This document shows positions 53,465 to 61,979 of a DNA stretch of 64,000 nucleotides, in pieces. The DNA lies in assembly GCF_006088715.1 (NCBI RefSeq), contig NZ_CP030771.1, forward strand, positions 6,033,501-6,097,500, in the 5' to 3' direction. The stretch's first letter is position 1; each line of letters starts with the position of its first letter. The translations under genes were made by a program, and so were the position numbers. The notes below the pieces were generated by a model, which was not told the origin of the DNA, searched no databases, and saw nothing but the letters and a program-made list of their open reading frames with translations. The stretch is from Streptomyces sp. YIM 121038. Its GTDB lineage: Bacteria > Actinomycetota > Actinomycetes > Streptomycetales > Streptomycetaceae.

Positions 53465-54370
53465 GTGCGCATGCCGACCGCGATAGCCGTCACCAGCCCG
53501 GAGCTGGTGCTGCCTTCGCCCGATCGTCACACCCCGACCGCCGCCGTCCTGAAGAGCGCCGACCAGTCGCCGAAGACGTACTCGCTCGACCGGGCGCTCA
53601 CCGAGATGCACCAGCTCATCGAGTACCACGGGTACGTGATCGTGCTGTGCCCGGCGTCCGCGCCCCAGGCGGTGCGGCATCGGCTGCACGCGATCCGGTC
53701 TGTCCTCGAGAGCGACCGGATCGCGTTCGTGCGGAGTGAGCTGCCGCCGCTCGGGCTTTCCGTACTGGCGCTGCAGTTACGGCAGTTGTCGATCTGCGAC
53801 TTCAGCCCCGGCGTGCTCGCCTCCGCCGCGCGGCTGTTGACCCACTACATCTACGCGGGCGCCCTGCTCGGGTCCGTCGCCAAGCTCGACCGCGTGCCCG
53901 TCACGCTGCGTTCGCACACCAAGTCATGGGTTCCGGGCACGCAGTTCGCGGTACTCGCCGCGCCGCGGACCGCGATGGTGAAGGCGGGGGGTGACGCGGT
54001 GCTTCCCGCGCCCGAGTTCGGCACGAAGCTGTTGTACGCGCCGGGGCAGCTCGCCGCCGACTGGGTCACCGACACGCTCGCCGACGTCTGGCAGGTGCAG
54101 GGCGCCGTCGACGTGCCGCTGCCCGGCGAGTCCGCGCGCTGGTGGGCCACCGGCAAGCTCGTCGAGTTCGCCGCGGCCATCCCGGACATCTCCGTGCTCT
54201 ACCAACTGGTGTCGTCCGTGCGGAGGGAGGACTGCCACTGGTGCGGTCTCGAACTCATCGGCGACCGCTGCGCGTTCTGCGCGGCGCCGCTGCTCCCGCC
54301 GTCCGAGCGGACCGCCGCCGCTCCCGAGGTGACCACCGGGACGCGGGCGCTGCCCCGCGGCGCCACCTAG
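53465..54370 (+). CDS. Conserved hypothetical, lead gene of the Tad locus, with TTA codon and zinc-ribbon end
   Basis: 301 residues from GTG 53465 (GGAG 8 nt upstream); ATG 53471 is possible. It has a soluble alpha/beta body (ALTEMHQLIEYHGYVIVLCP, WVPGTQFAVLAAPRTAMV) and a C-terminal four-cysteine knuckle, CHWC...CAFC, likely binding zinc. Residue 105 is encoded by TTA (53777-53779), the only in-frame TTA I found in this window, so translation should need the bldA tRNA. It is followed after 103 nt by cpaB. No family recognised. Its position suggests a regulator or assembly factor of the pilus. Confidence 0.75.
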   Translation: MRMPTAIAVTSPELVLPSPDRHTPTAAVLKSADQSPKTYSLDRALTEMHQLIEYHGYVIVLCPASAPQAVRHRLHAIRSVLESDRIAFVRSELPPLGLSVLALQLRQLSICDFSPGVLASAARLLTHYIYAGALLGSVAKLDRVPVTLRSHTKSWVPGTQFAVLAAPRTAMVKAGGDAVLPAPEFGTKLLYAPGQLAADWVTDTLADVWQVQGAVDVPLPGESARWWATGKLVEFAAAIPDISVLYQLVSSVRREDCHWCGLELIGDRCAFCAAPLLPPSERTAAAPEVTTGTRALPRGAT

Positions 54371-54472
54371 GACGCCCCCGGCCCGTGCCCCACCGGCTCA
54401 CGCACCACCCCGCTCACCGTCCGTAGCCACACGCACTCGCTGCACGATCGAACGAGGTAGGTACTCCGGCCC

Positions 54473-55183
54473 ATGAACTCACGCCAGCGCCGCGGTGTCA
54501 TCCTGATGGTCCTGTCGGTCCTGTGCGCGATCGGCGCCTTCGCGGGCGTCCTCTCCGTGATCCGCGACGTGAACTCGAAGGTCGGGCCCGAGACCGCGGC
54601 GTACGAGCTGAAGACGGACATCGCGCCGTACAAGGAGCTGGAGCCCGAACAGTTCAAGAAGGTGGAGATGCCCGAGCGGTGGCTGTCGGACAACGCCGTC
54701 ACCAACCTCCGGGAGATCCGCGGGAAGATCGCCGTCACTCAGCTCCGGAAGGGCTCCCTGCTGCAGAGCGACATGATCGTGAAGCGGCCCCGGCTCGCAC
54801 CGGGACAGCAGGAGATCGCCATCATGATCGACGCGGCGACCGGCGTCGCCGGGAAGATCACCCCCGGTTCGACCGTCAACATCTACGCCACCTTCAAGGC
54901 CGAGACCGACCGCGGCAAGGACCAGTCGAAGGTCATCGTCGAGAAGGCCAGGGTCATCGACGTCGGCAAGCTCACGGCCCTCGAACCCGACCGCGACGAC
55001 CGCAGCCGCCGCCGCACCGACGAGGCCGTGCCCATCACGTTCGCCCTCGACACGCGGGACGCCCAGCGCGTCGCGTACGCCGAGTCGTTCGCCTCGCACG
55101 TCCGGCTCGCCCTGGTCGGCCGGGGCGGCGACGCGGACGTACCGCGCGGGGACCGTACGTACACCTTGGACGAGGACAAGTAG
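54473..55183 (+). CDS. cpaB: Flp pilus assembly protein CpaB (RcpC)
   Basis: 236 residues. One N-terminal membrane helix (GVILMVLSVLCAIGAFAGVL), then a SAF-type domain (ELKTDIAPYKELEPEQFKKVEMPE, VTQLRKGSLLQSDMI) and a CpaB C-terminal part (PGQQEIAIMIDAATGVAGKITPGSTVNIYATF). In diderm Tad systems CpaB sits between inner and outer membranes. In this monoderm it must act at the wall. First core pilus gene of the run, followed 10 nt later by the small ORF. Confidence 0.9.
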   Translation: MNSRQRRGVILMVLSVLCAIGAFAGVLSVIRDVNSKVGPETAAYELKTDIAPYKELEPEQFKKVEMPERWLSDNAVTNLREIRGKIAVTQLRKGSLLQSDMIVKRPRLAPGQQEIAIMIDAATGVAGKITPGSTVNIYATFKAETDRGKDQSKVIVEKARVIDVGKLTALEPDRDDRSRRRTDEAVPITFALDTRDAQRVAYAESFASHVRLALVGRGGDADVPRGDRTYTLDEDK

Positions 55184-55193
55184 GGGGCCCGCT

Positions 55194-55553
55194 GTGAACG
55201 TTCCCTTGGCTGGTGTGGCTCGCGCGGTTCCGGCGGCTCGCGCCCGGCACCACGGCTGGTCCTCGGGGGTACCGCCGCTCCGGGGGCACCCCGCGCGGTC
55301 CCTCCGCCTCGTGCGGCGGCCGTGGCCCCCGTGGCCCGCGCGCCTCGCACGTCTGCCGGAGGCCTCGCGCGCACCGGAGGCCCCGTCGGCCGCCCTACGC
55401 CCGTCGCGCACCACGCCCGGCGCGTCGCCGCCGCCCACCGGTGCCACGGGCGCCACCGGCACCACGGGCGCCGCAGGCGCCCCCCGCGGCGGGCCCCCCG
55501 AACGGCGCGGGAACCCCGCAGCCCCCCGGCCCGAGGGAGGCGGCCGCCCATGA
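55194..55553 (+). CDS. Small Pro/Arg/Gly-rich ORF within the Tad locus
   Basis: 119 residues from GTG 55194 with AGGGGG 6 nt upstream. The stop overlaps the next ATG (ATGA), as with real operon genes. It is basic and Pro-rich. Residues about 82-100 have Gly every third position (GATGATGTTGAAGAPRGG), collagen-like. No domain recognised. The SD and overlap argue for translation; the composition could also arise by chance in a GC-rich spacer. Confidence 0.5.
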   Translation: MNVPLAGVARAVPAARARHHGWSSGVPPLRGHPARSLRLVRRPWPPWPARLARLPEASRAPEAPSAALRPSRTTPGASPPPTGATGATGTTGAAGAPRGGPPERRGNPAAPRPEGGGRP

Positions 55554-57160
55554 CCATCCGCATCCTCCCGGCGGTCGGCGACCCGGACGCCGCCCGCAGT
55601 CTGAGCGGGCTCGCCGCCCAGCTTCCGGACGCCGAACCCGCCGCGCCCGTCGCCGACTCCACCGAGCTCCTCGACACCCTCGCCCGCCTCGCCGCGGAGT
55701 CCGTCGACGAGCTGCCCGAAGTCGTCCTCGTCCACGAGCGCATCGCCCCCGTCCCCGCCCTCGACCTCATCCGCGACCTGGTCCTGCGCTTCCCCGCCGT
55801 CGGCGTCGTCCTCGTCACGGCCGACACCAGCCCGGCCCTGCTCACCGCCGCCATGGACTGCGGGGCGCGCGGCATCGTCCCCCATCCGCCGGCGTACGAC
55901 GCCCTGGCCGAGCGCGTCCAGGCCGCGGCGGGCTGGGCCACCGGCATGCGGCGCCACCTCGGCACCGGCGCCGTGGACCTGTACGGCCCCGGCTCCGGCG
56001 CGGCCGCCCCCGGCAGCGGCCAGGTCATCGCCGTGACCGGCGCGAAGGGCGGCGTCGGCACCACCCTCACCGCCGTGCAGCTCGCCCTCGCCGCCCAGGC
56101 CTCGGGCCGCAGCACCGCGCTGCTCGACCTGGACCTCCAGTCCGGCGACGTCGCCTCGTACCTCGACGTACAGTTCCGCCGCTCCGTCGCCGACCTCGCC
56201 GCGATCAGCGACCTCACGCCGCGCGTCGTCCAGGACGCCGTCTACGCCCACGAGACCGGCATCGGCCTCCTCCTCGCGCCCGCCGAGGGCGAGCGCGGCG
56301 AGGAGATCACCGAACGCGTCGCCCGGCAGACCGTCCACGCGCTGCGCGGACGCTACGACGTCGTGGTCGTCGACTGCGGCACGTACGTCACACCCGCGGG
56401 CGCGGCCGTCGTGGAGACGGCCGACCAGGCCGTCCTGCTGCTCACCCCCGACGTCGTCGCCGTACGCGCCGCCAAACGCATGGTCCGGCTCTGGGACCGG
56501 CTCCAGATCCGCAAGGCCGAGGAGACGGTCACCGTCGTCAACCGGCACACGCGAGGCACCGAGATCCAGCCCGCCCTCGTCGCCCGCGTCACCGGCACGC
56601 GCGCCGCCCGCACCACCGTTCCGGACGTACCCAAGGAACTCCACGGCGCCGTCGACGCGGGCCGCCTGCACGACCTCGACGCCAAGTCCACCGTCAAGCA
56701 GGCGCTGTGGGGGCTCGCCGGTGAACTGGGCGTCGTGGAACCGGAGACCGGGGGCGCCCGCAAGAGCGGCCGCGGCCTGCGCCGCGCCCCGAAGTCGGAC
56801 CGCGGCGCCGTCACCCTGGAGTTCGCGGGCATGTTCCCGCTGCTCCTCGCCGTCCTCGGGATCCTGTGGCAGTGCGCGCTGTACGGCTACTCGTACTCAC
56901 TGGCGGGGAACGCGGCGGACGAGGCCGCGCGGGCGGCCGCGGCCGCAGTGGTCTCCGGCGACGCCGGAGCGTGCGACTCCGCGGCCAAGGAACATCTGCC
57001 CGGTGCGTGGCAGGACGCCAGGGTCTCCTGCGCGGCCGAAGGCGACGTGATGAAGGCCCGGGTGGACATCAAGGTCCCCGTGTTCTTCCCCGGCGTCACG
57101 ACGGGGTGGGAGGTCCATGCGCAGGCCGGTGCGGCGGTGGAGGGGGATGACACGCCATGA
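55550..57160 (+). CDS. TadZ/CpaE-like ATPase fused to a TadE-like pseudopilin
   Basis: 536 residues from ATG 55550 with GGAGGC upstream. Residues about 1-140 are a receiver-like domain. About 155-390 is a ParA/MinD-type domain with deviant Walker A TGAKGGVGTTL and VVVVDCGTYV. It normally places the Tad apparatus at the cell pole. The frame then continues without a stop into DRGAVTLEFAGMFPLLLAVLG. This is a type IV prepilin-like segment with G419 before A420 and E424 at +5, and a membrane helix plus extracellular part to 536. The two halves are separate genes in most organisms. The next gene overlaps by 4 nt. Confidence 0.85.
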   Translation: MTIRILPAVGDPDAARSLSGLAAQLPDAEPAAPVADSTELLDTLARLAAESVDELPEVVLVHERIAPVPALDLIRDLVLRFPAVGVVLVTADTSPALLTAAMDCGARGIVPHPPAYDALAERVQAAAGWATGMRRHLGTGAVDLYGPGSGAAAPGSGQVIAVTGAKGGVGTTLTAVQLALAAQASGRSTALLDLDLQSGDVASYLDVQFRRSVADLAAISDLTPRVVQDAVYAHETGIGLLLAPAEGERGEEITERVARQTVHALRGRYDVVVVDCGTYVTPAGAAVVETADQAVLLLTPDVVAVRAAKRMVRLWDRLQIRKAEETVTVVNRHTRGTEIQPALVARVTGTRAARTTVPDVPKELHGAVDAGRLHDLDAKSTVKQALWGLAGELGVVEPETGGARKSGRGLRRAPKSDRGAVTLEFAGMFPLLLAVLGILWQCALYGYSYSLAGNAADEAARAAAAAVVSGDAGACDSAAKEHLPGAWQDARVSCAAEGDVMKARVDIKVPVFFPGVTTGWEVHAQAGAAVEGDDTP

Positions 57161-57615
57161 GAGTGGGGTACTTCGCCGGTCTCCTCTGTGGGCGATCGCC
57201 CCGCAAGCCCGGGCGGCAGACCAGGCCGAGCAGACGCCCCCGGGGCGACAAGGGCGTCTCCATGCTGGAGTTCGCCGGCTTCCTCCCCGTCCTGCTCCTC
57301 GTGGGCCTCGCCGCCATCCAGCTCGGCCTGGTCGGCTACGCGGCCAACCAGGCGGGCTCCGGCGCCCGCGCCGCCGCCCGTGTCGAGTCCCGCGAGGGCA
57401 CCGGCGGCGAGGCCGCGGGGCACGCCGCGATGGACTCCGGCCTGGACGCGGACGTATCGGTCGCGGGCGGGGGAGGCGACACCACCACCGCCACGGTCAC
57501 CGTCCAGGTCCCCACGCTCCTGCCCTTCGTCGACACGGACTGGGAGGTCGAGAAGACCGTGACCATGCCCAACGACGACCCCGCGGAGCCCGGCGCCCCC
57601 GGGACAGGAGGCTGA
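57157..57615 (+). CDS. TadE-like pseudopilin
   Basis: 152 residues from ATG 57157, overlapping the fusion gene. A 30-residue basic leader ends GDKG, then VSMLEFAGFLPVLLLVGLAA follows with Glu at +5. This is the TadE/TadF prepilin signature and a membrane helix. The exterior part (residues 65-152) is Thr/Gly-rich beta. Processed by a TadV/CpaA-type prepilin peptidase, which is not in the window. It probably works with the Flp pilin in assembly. Confidence 0.88.
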   Translation: MRVGYFAGLLCGRSPRKPGRQTRPSRRPRGDKGVSMLEFAGFLPVLLLVGLAAIQLGLVGYAANQAGSGARAAARVESREGTGGEAAGHAAMDSGLDADVSVAGGGGDTTTATVTVQVPTLLPFVDTDWEVEKTVTMPNDDPAEPGAPGTGG

Positions 57616-57620
57616 CCCGC

Positions 57621-58961
57621 ATGAGCCTGCGCTCCCGCATCGCGTCGCCCGCCGACACCGCCGCGCCCAGCCGCGACGACAGCCTCGTGGCGACGTACCG
57701 GGCGAAGCTGCTCGAAGAGATAGACCTGGCCGAGATGTCGTCCCTGTCGGCGTCCGACCGCCGGGCCCGCCTGGAGCGGGTCCTCGGCCACATCATCAGC
57801 CGCGAGGGCCCCGTCCTCTCGGCCTCCGAGCGGGCGCACCTGATCCGGCGCGTGGTCGACGAGGCCCTGGGCCTCGGCGTCCTGGAGCCGCTGCTCGCCG
57901 ACGCCTCCATCACCGAGATCATGGTCAACGGCCCCGACTCGATCTTCGTGGAGCGCGCGGGCCGCGTGGAGCAGCTCCCGCTCCGCTTCGCGTCCGAGGA
58001 CCAGCTGATGCAGACGATCGAACGCATCGTCTCCACGGTCAACCGCCGCGTCGACGAGTCGAACCCCATGGTCGACGCGCGCCTGCCCACCGGCGAACGC
58101 GTCAACGTCATCATCCCGCCCCTCGCCCTCACCGGCGCGACCCTCACGATCCGCCGCTTCCCGCGCGCGTACACGCTGCCGGAGCTGATCGGCCTCGGCT
58201 CCCTCGACGAGCACATGCTGATGCTCCTCGCGGCCTTCGTACGGGCCCGCTTCAACGTCATCGTCAGCGGCGGCACCGGCTCGGGCAAGACCACGCTCCT
58301 CAACGCCCTCTCGGGCCTCCTGCCGGGCCACGAGCGCATCATCACCATCGAGGACTCGGCCGAACTCCAGCTCCAGCAGGACCATGTGATCCGCCTCGAG
58401 TCCCGCCCGCCGAACGTCGAGGGCAAGGGGCAGATCACGATCCGCGACCTGGTCAGGAACTCGCTGCGGATGCGCCCCGACCGCATCATCGTCGGCGAGG
58501 TCCGCGGCGGCGAGACGCTCGACATGCTCCAGGCCATGTCCACGGGCCACGACGGCTCCCTGGCCACGGTCCACGCCAACACGGCCGAGGACGCCCTCAC
58601 CCGGCTCCAGACCCTGGGCTCCATGTCGGAGGTCCAGGTCCCCTTCGAGGCCCTGCGCGACCAGATCAACTCCGCCGTGGACGTCGTCGTCCAGCTCGCC
58701 CGGCACGCCGACGGCTCCCGCAAGGTCGCCGAGATCGTGCTGCTCGTCTCGCACGGCCGCCAGCAGTTCCGCATCGCCCCCGTCACCCGCTTCGTCCCCC
58801 ACCCGGTCGGCCCCGACCGGGTCGTCCACGGCTACTTCGAGCACCTGCCGCTGCCGCGCCCCGTCGCCGAGCGCCTGTACGTCGCCGGTGAGCCGGTGCC
58901 GCCCGCGTACGGGGTGGCCGAGGCCATCGACGTACTCAACACGCGCGAAGCGATCGGCTGA
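57621..58961 (+). CDS. CpaF/TadA family secretion ATPase
   Basis: 446 residues from ATG 57621 with AGGAGG 9 nt upstream. Walker A GGTGSGKTT with K223, an Asp box (IITIEDSAELQL), Walker B RPDRIIVGEVRGGE and a His box (TGHDGSLATVHANT) are intact. N-terminal domain (ITEIMVNGPDSIFVERAG) as in CpaF. It hydrolyses ATP to drive Flp pilus assembly with TadB and TadC. Complete family length. Confidence 0.95.
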   Translation: MSLRSRIASPADTAAPSRDDSLVATYRAKLLEEIDLAEMSSLSASDRRARLERVLGHIISREGPVLSASERAHLIRRVVDEALGLGVLEPLLADASITEIMVNGPDSIFVERAGRVEQLPLRFASEDQLMQTIERIVSTVNRRVDESNPMVDARLPTGERVNVIIPPLALTGATLTIRRFPRAYTLPELIGLGSLDEHMLMLLAAFVRARFNVIVSGGTGSGKTTLLNALSGLLPGHERIITIEDSAELQLQQDHVIRLESRPPNVEGKGQITIRDLVRNSLRMRPDRIIVGEVRGGETLDMLQAMSTGHDGSLATVHANTAEDALTRLQTLGSMSEVQVPFEALRDQINSAVDVVVQLARHADGSRKVAEIVLLVSHGRQQFRIAPVTRFVPHPVGPDRVVHGYFEHLPLPRPVAERLYVAGEPVPPAYGVAEAIDVLNTREAIG

Positions 58962-58990
58962 GGAGACCAGAGGAGACCTGAGGACACCCC

Positions 58991-59938
58991 ATGAACAACC
59001 CCACGCTCCTGGCCCTCGGCGCCACGCTCCTCACCGGCACGCTCGCCGTCGCCGGAGTCCAGACGTACGCCTCCGGCCGCGCGCAGCGCCAGGCCCTGGT
59101 GGACCGGCTGTCCGCCGAGGGCGGGCCCGCGGCCCTGGAGGGCGGCGGCCGCAGGCGCCGGTTCACCGCGGTCGACCGCAGGCTGCGCCGCACCCGCCTG
59201 GGCCGCGCCCTGCACCTGCGGCTCTCGGCGACGGGCCTCGACCTGACGCCCGGCGAGTTCTTCACGTACGTCACCGCCGTCGTGGCGGCCGTGTGGCTGA
59301 TCGCGGCGGCGTCCCTGGCCCCCTTCTTCGGCCCGATCGCGGGAGTGGTGGCGGTCTGGGGAGCGGTCATCTTCCTCAACTGGCAGCGGCAGAAGCGCAT
59401 CGAGGCGTTCATCAACCAGCTCCCGGACGTGGCCCGCATCCTCGCCAACGCGACGGCCGCGGGCCTCGCCCTGCGCACGTCGCTCGCGATGGCGGCGGAG
59501 GAGCTGGAATCCCCAGCGGGCGAGGAACTCTCGCACGTCGCCCACCAGTTGACGGTCGGCCGCTCGATCGACGACACGCTGGAGGAGCTGGCCCAGCGCC
59601 TGCCGTCCCGCGAACTGATAGTGCTGGTCACGACGTTGGTCCTGTCCAACAAGGCGGGCGGCTCGGTGGTCAACTCCCTCCGCAACCTCACGCAGACCCT
59701 GGAGGACCGCAAGGAGACCCGGCGCGAGGTCCGCACGATGCTCTCGGAGGTCCACGCCACGGCCTTCACGGTGCCGCTCCTCGGCCTCGGCTCGCTCCTG
59801 CTGATCAATTCCTCGAACGAGGGCGCGCTGGAGCGCGTGACCGGCTCGCCCCTGGGGCAGACCCTGATCCTGATCTCGCTGGGCCTGTACGCGGTGGGCT
59901 TCTTCGTGATCAGACGCCTGGGCAAGATCGAGGTCTGA
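58991..59938 (+). CDS. tadB: Pilus assembly membrane protein TadB (T2SF family)
   Basis: 315 residues, GAGG before the ATG. Three to four transmembrane helices with a T2SF core (FINQLPDVARILANATAAGLALRTSLAMAAEE, LEELAQRLPSRELIVLVTTLVLSNKAGGSV). It forms the inner-membrane platform with TadC for the CpaF motor. The TadC gene starts 14 nt after this stop. Confidence 0.93.
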   Translation: MNNPTLLALGATLLTGTLAVAGVQTYASGRAQRQALVDRLSAEGGPAALEGGGRRRRFTAVDRRLRRTRLGRALHLRLSATGLDLTPGEFFTYVTAVVAAVWLIAAASLAPFFGPIAGVVAVWGAVIFLNWQRQKRIEAFINQLPDVARILANATAAGLALRTSLAMAAEELESPAGEELSHVAHQLTVGRSIDDTLEELAQRLPSRELIVLVTTLVLSNKAGGSVVNSLRNLTQTLEDRKETRREVRTMLSEVHATAFTVPLLGLGSLLLINSSNEGALERVTGSPLGQTLILISLGLYAVGFFVIRRLGKIEV

Positions 59939-59952
59939 GGGAGGGGGACACA

Positions 59953-60843
59953 GTGCCTGCGTTGTTGCTCGCCCTGCTGATGGGCCTGGCGGTCGCGGGA
60001 GTCTGCCAGGGCGTCCGCATGTACCGCGCGGAGGCGAAGCTGCCGCCCGACCTGGCGGTCGCCCTGGAGGTCGGCGCGACACGCGTCTCGGCGGCGGGCG
60101 GGGCCGTGGACCGCCTGGGGATGCGGTGCGCGCCCCTGGTGCTCCGGCTGATGGGCCCGAAGCGGGTCGCGGCCAAGCGCCGCCGGATCGACATGGCGGG
60201 CAATCCCGGCGGCCTCACCATCGACCGCTACGCCGCCCGCCGCGCGGTGTACGGCGTCTTCGGCCTCGTCCTCGGCCTGATCTTCCTCACCAACGGGCAG
60301 CCGCTGTTCGCCGTCATGACGTTCGCCTTCGGCGCGATGGCCGCCGACGCCCTCATCTGGCAGGCCATCCGCGAACGCCGCGAGGTCATCGACCGCACCC
60401 TGCCCGACTTCCTCGACGTCCTCGCCGTCGTCGTCTCGGCGGGGCTCGGCTTCCGGCAGGCGCTCGACCGCGTCGCCGAGAAGTACGAGGGTCCGTGGGC
60501 GGACGAACTACGCATCACCCTGCGCCAGATGGACATGGGCGTCAGCCGCCGCCAGGCCTTCGACGAGCTGCGCCGCCGCAACTCCTCCGAGCAGGTCGCC
60601 CAGTTCGTCTCCGCCCTCCAGCAGGGCGAGGAACTCGGTTCCCCCATCGCCGAGACCCTGATCCAACTCGCCACGGACATGCGCCGCACGGACGCCCAGA
60701 ACTCCCGCCGCAGAGCCGCGAAGACCATCCCCAAGGCCACGCTGGTGACGCTGGTGTTCATGCTTCCGGCGACGATGATCCTGATCGCCGCCGGGATGTT
60801 CCTGGGCTCCGGATCCGACTTCGGCTCGATTCTGGGGCGGTGA
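59953..60843 (+). CDS. tadC: Pilus assembly membrane protein TadC (T2SF family)
   Basis: 296 residues from GTG 59953 with GGAGGGGG 6 nt upstream. T2SF region PDFLDVLAVVVSAGLGFRQALDRVAEKYEG, then SSEQVAQFVSALQQGEELGSPIAETL and a terminal hydrophobic segment (FMLPATMILIAAGMFLG). Partner of TadB. Downstream there is a 223-nt gap before the pilin gene, so pilin probably has its own promoter. Confidence 0.93.
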   Translation: MPALLLALLMGLAVAGVCQGVRMYRAEAKLPPDLAVALEVGATRVSAAGGAVDRLGMRCAPLVLRLMGPKRVAAKRRRIDMAGNPGGLTIDRYAARRAVYGVFGLVLGLIFLTNGQPLFAVMTFAFGAMAADALIWQAIRERREVIDRTLPDFLDVLAVVVSAGLGFRQALDRVAEKYEGPWADELRITLRQMDMGVSRRQAFDELRRRNSSEQVAQFVSALQQGEELGSPIAETLIQLATDMRRTDAQNSRRRAAKTIPKATLVTLVFMLPATMILIAAGMFLGSGSDFGSILGR

Positions 60844-61022
60844 GCTTCCCCAAATGTCCTTGCTGATGCAACCGCGTATGGGACCCTCCCGAAGGGAAGG
60901 GCGACGATGATGCATTCGATACCCAGTGAGGCCGGTGAAATAGGCCAACCTGCGCGCCGGACGGGAAGTCGGTTGCGCGAGGGGCCTCTTGGGGCAGTGG
61001 TTGTGATAGTCGGTCACGTAGA

Positions 61023-61040
61023 CGGTATCGGTATCGGTAT
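61023..61040 (+). repeat. Three direct CGGTAT hexamers before the pilin gene
   Basis: 61023-61028, 61029-61034 and 61035-61040, ending 26 nt before the pilin ATG. They lie in the leader or promoter of flp and could form a regulator-binding site or a slippage tract. Confidence 0.7.
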
Positions 61041-61066
61041 CGGGTGGGAGAGAAAGGTCGTCCGTC

Positions 61067-61294
61067 ATGCTGAAGGAACGCGTACTGGGTGCGTGGGTCA
61101 CGTGGACCCTGACGGTGTCCGCGCGGGTGCGGCGGGCCCAGGGGGGCGAGGGGGACCGGGGGGCGGGGTTCGTGGAGTATGCGGGGTTGATGATTCTGAT
61201 TGCCGGGATCTATACGCTCATCGATCAACTCGGTCTCGACGGCAAGATCTCCCAGGCGATCGGCAACGCGGTCAACGACGTAATCGGCGGCTGA
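61067..61294 (+). CDS. flp: Flp-type pilin (major pilus subunit)
   Basis: 75 residues. A 30-residue basic leader ends GDRG, then AGFVEYAGLMILIAGIYTLI, with the Glu-Tyr pair characteristic of Flp/type IVb pilins (Glu at +5). The mature protein is about 43 residues, mostly one hydrophobic helix. It is cleaved by a prepilin peptidase and polymerised by the Tad machine. GAAAGG is the SD. Its stop overlaps the likely start of the next gene. Confidence 0.9.
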   Translation: MLKERVLGAWVTWTLTVSARVRRAQGGEGDRGAGFVEYAGLMILIAGIYTLIDQLGLDGKISQAIGNAVNDVIGG

Positions 61295-61944
61295 TCCGGA
61301 GCCGGATACGCGGTGATGGCGGGCAGACGCTGCCGATCTACATCTGGTTGACCGGAATTCTGCTCTTCGTCGCCTTCGCGTTCTTCGCGTTCGCTCAGGC
61401 GGCGTCCGCACGCAACGGCGCGCAGTCGGCGGCGGACGCGGCCGCGCTGGCGGCGGCGCAGGAGACACGGGACGAGCTCTTCGAAGGCCTGGCCAAAGCC
61501 ATCGAGGACGGCGACGGGGACGAATGGCTGGACTGGCTCGGCGGCGACCTGTTCACGGGGGAGGGCGCGGAGGCGGCGGCCGACGCGCTGGCGGCCGAGA
61601 ACGACTCCAAGGTCACCGGCTTCGGCAGCACGGAGGTCAGCGGCTACCCGGGCTATCACGTGGAAGTCACGACCAATTACACGGTCGGAGACTCGATCAT
61701 CCCGGGTACGGAGACGAAGCACGCGAGGGCCGAGGCGACCGCCGTCATCAAGCCCCGGTGTGAGTCCGCGCCTCCGGCGGAGCAGCCGGCCGATCCGCCG
61801 GGTGACCCGTCGGACGAACCCGAGGACGCCGTGGAGTTCTTCTGCGACGGCGAGGAGGGCCTCATCGAGATCGACCCCGACGACTTCGACCCGGACGATC
61901 TGCCGGACGCGTCCGTCCTATTCTCCGTGCACCTGGCCGAGTGA
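61291..61944 (+). CDS. TadG-like pilus-associated protein with probable CTG start
   Basis: 217 residues if translation starts at CTG 61291, overlapping the pilin stop as CTGA. The N-terminus (IRSRIRGDGGQTLPIYIWLTGILLFVAFAFFAFAQAA) is the TadG/pilus membrane anchor, followed by SARNGAQSAADAAALAAAQ and an acidic exterior part. No ATG, GTG or TTG exists in frame between the pilin-overlapping region and mid-helix (TTG 61348 would remove half the anchor). A GTG at 61102 would make the gene lie almost wholly over flp. The CTG with termination-reinitiation coupling is therefore favoured. Confidence 0.72.
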   Translation: MIRSRIRGDGGQTLPIYIWLTGILLFVAFAFFAFAQAASARNGAQSAADAAALAAAQETRDELFEGLAKAIEDGDGDEWLDWLGGDLFTGEGAEAAADALAAENDSKVTGFGSTEVSGYPGYHVEVTTNYTVGDSIIPGTETKHARAEATAVIKPRCESAPPAEQPADPPGDPSDEPEDAVEFFCDGEEGLIEIDPDDFDPDDLPDASVLFSVHLAE

Positions 61945-61979
61945 CAAGCGATCACAGAGAAGAAAAGGAAGCCGCTGAG

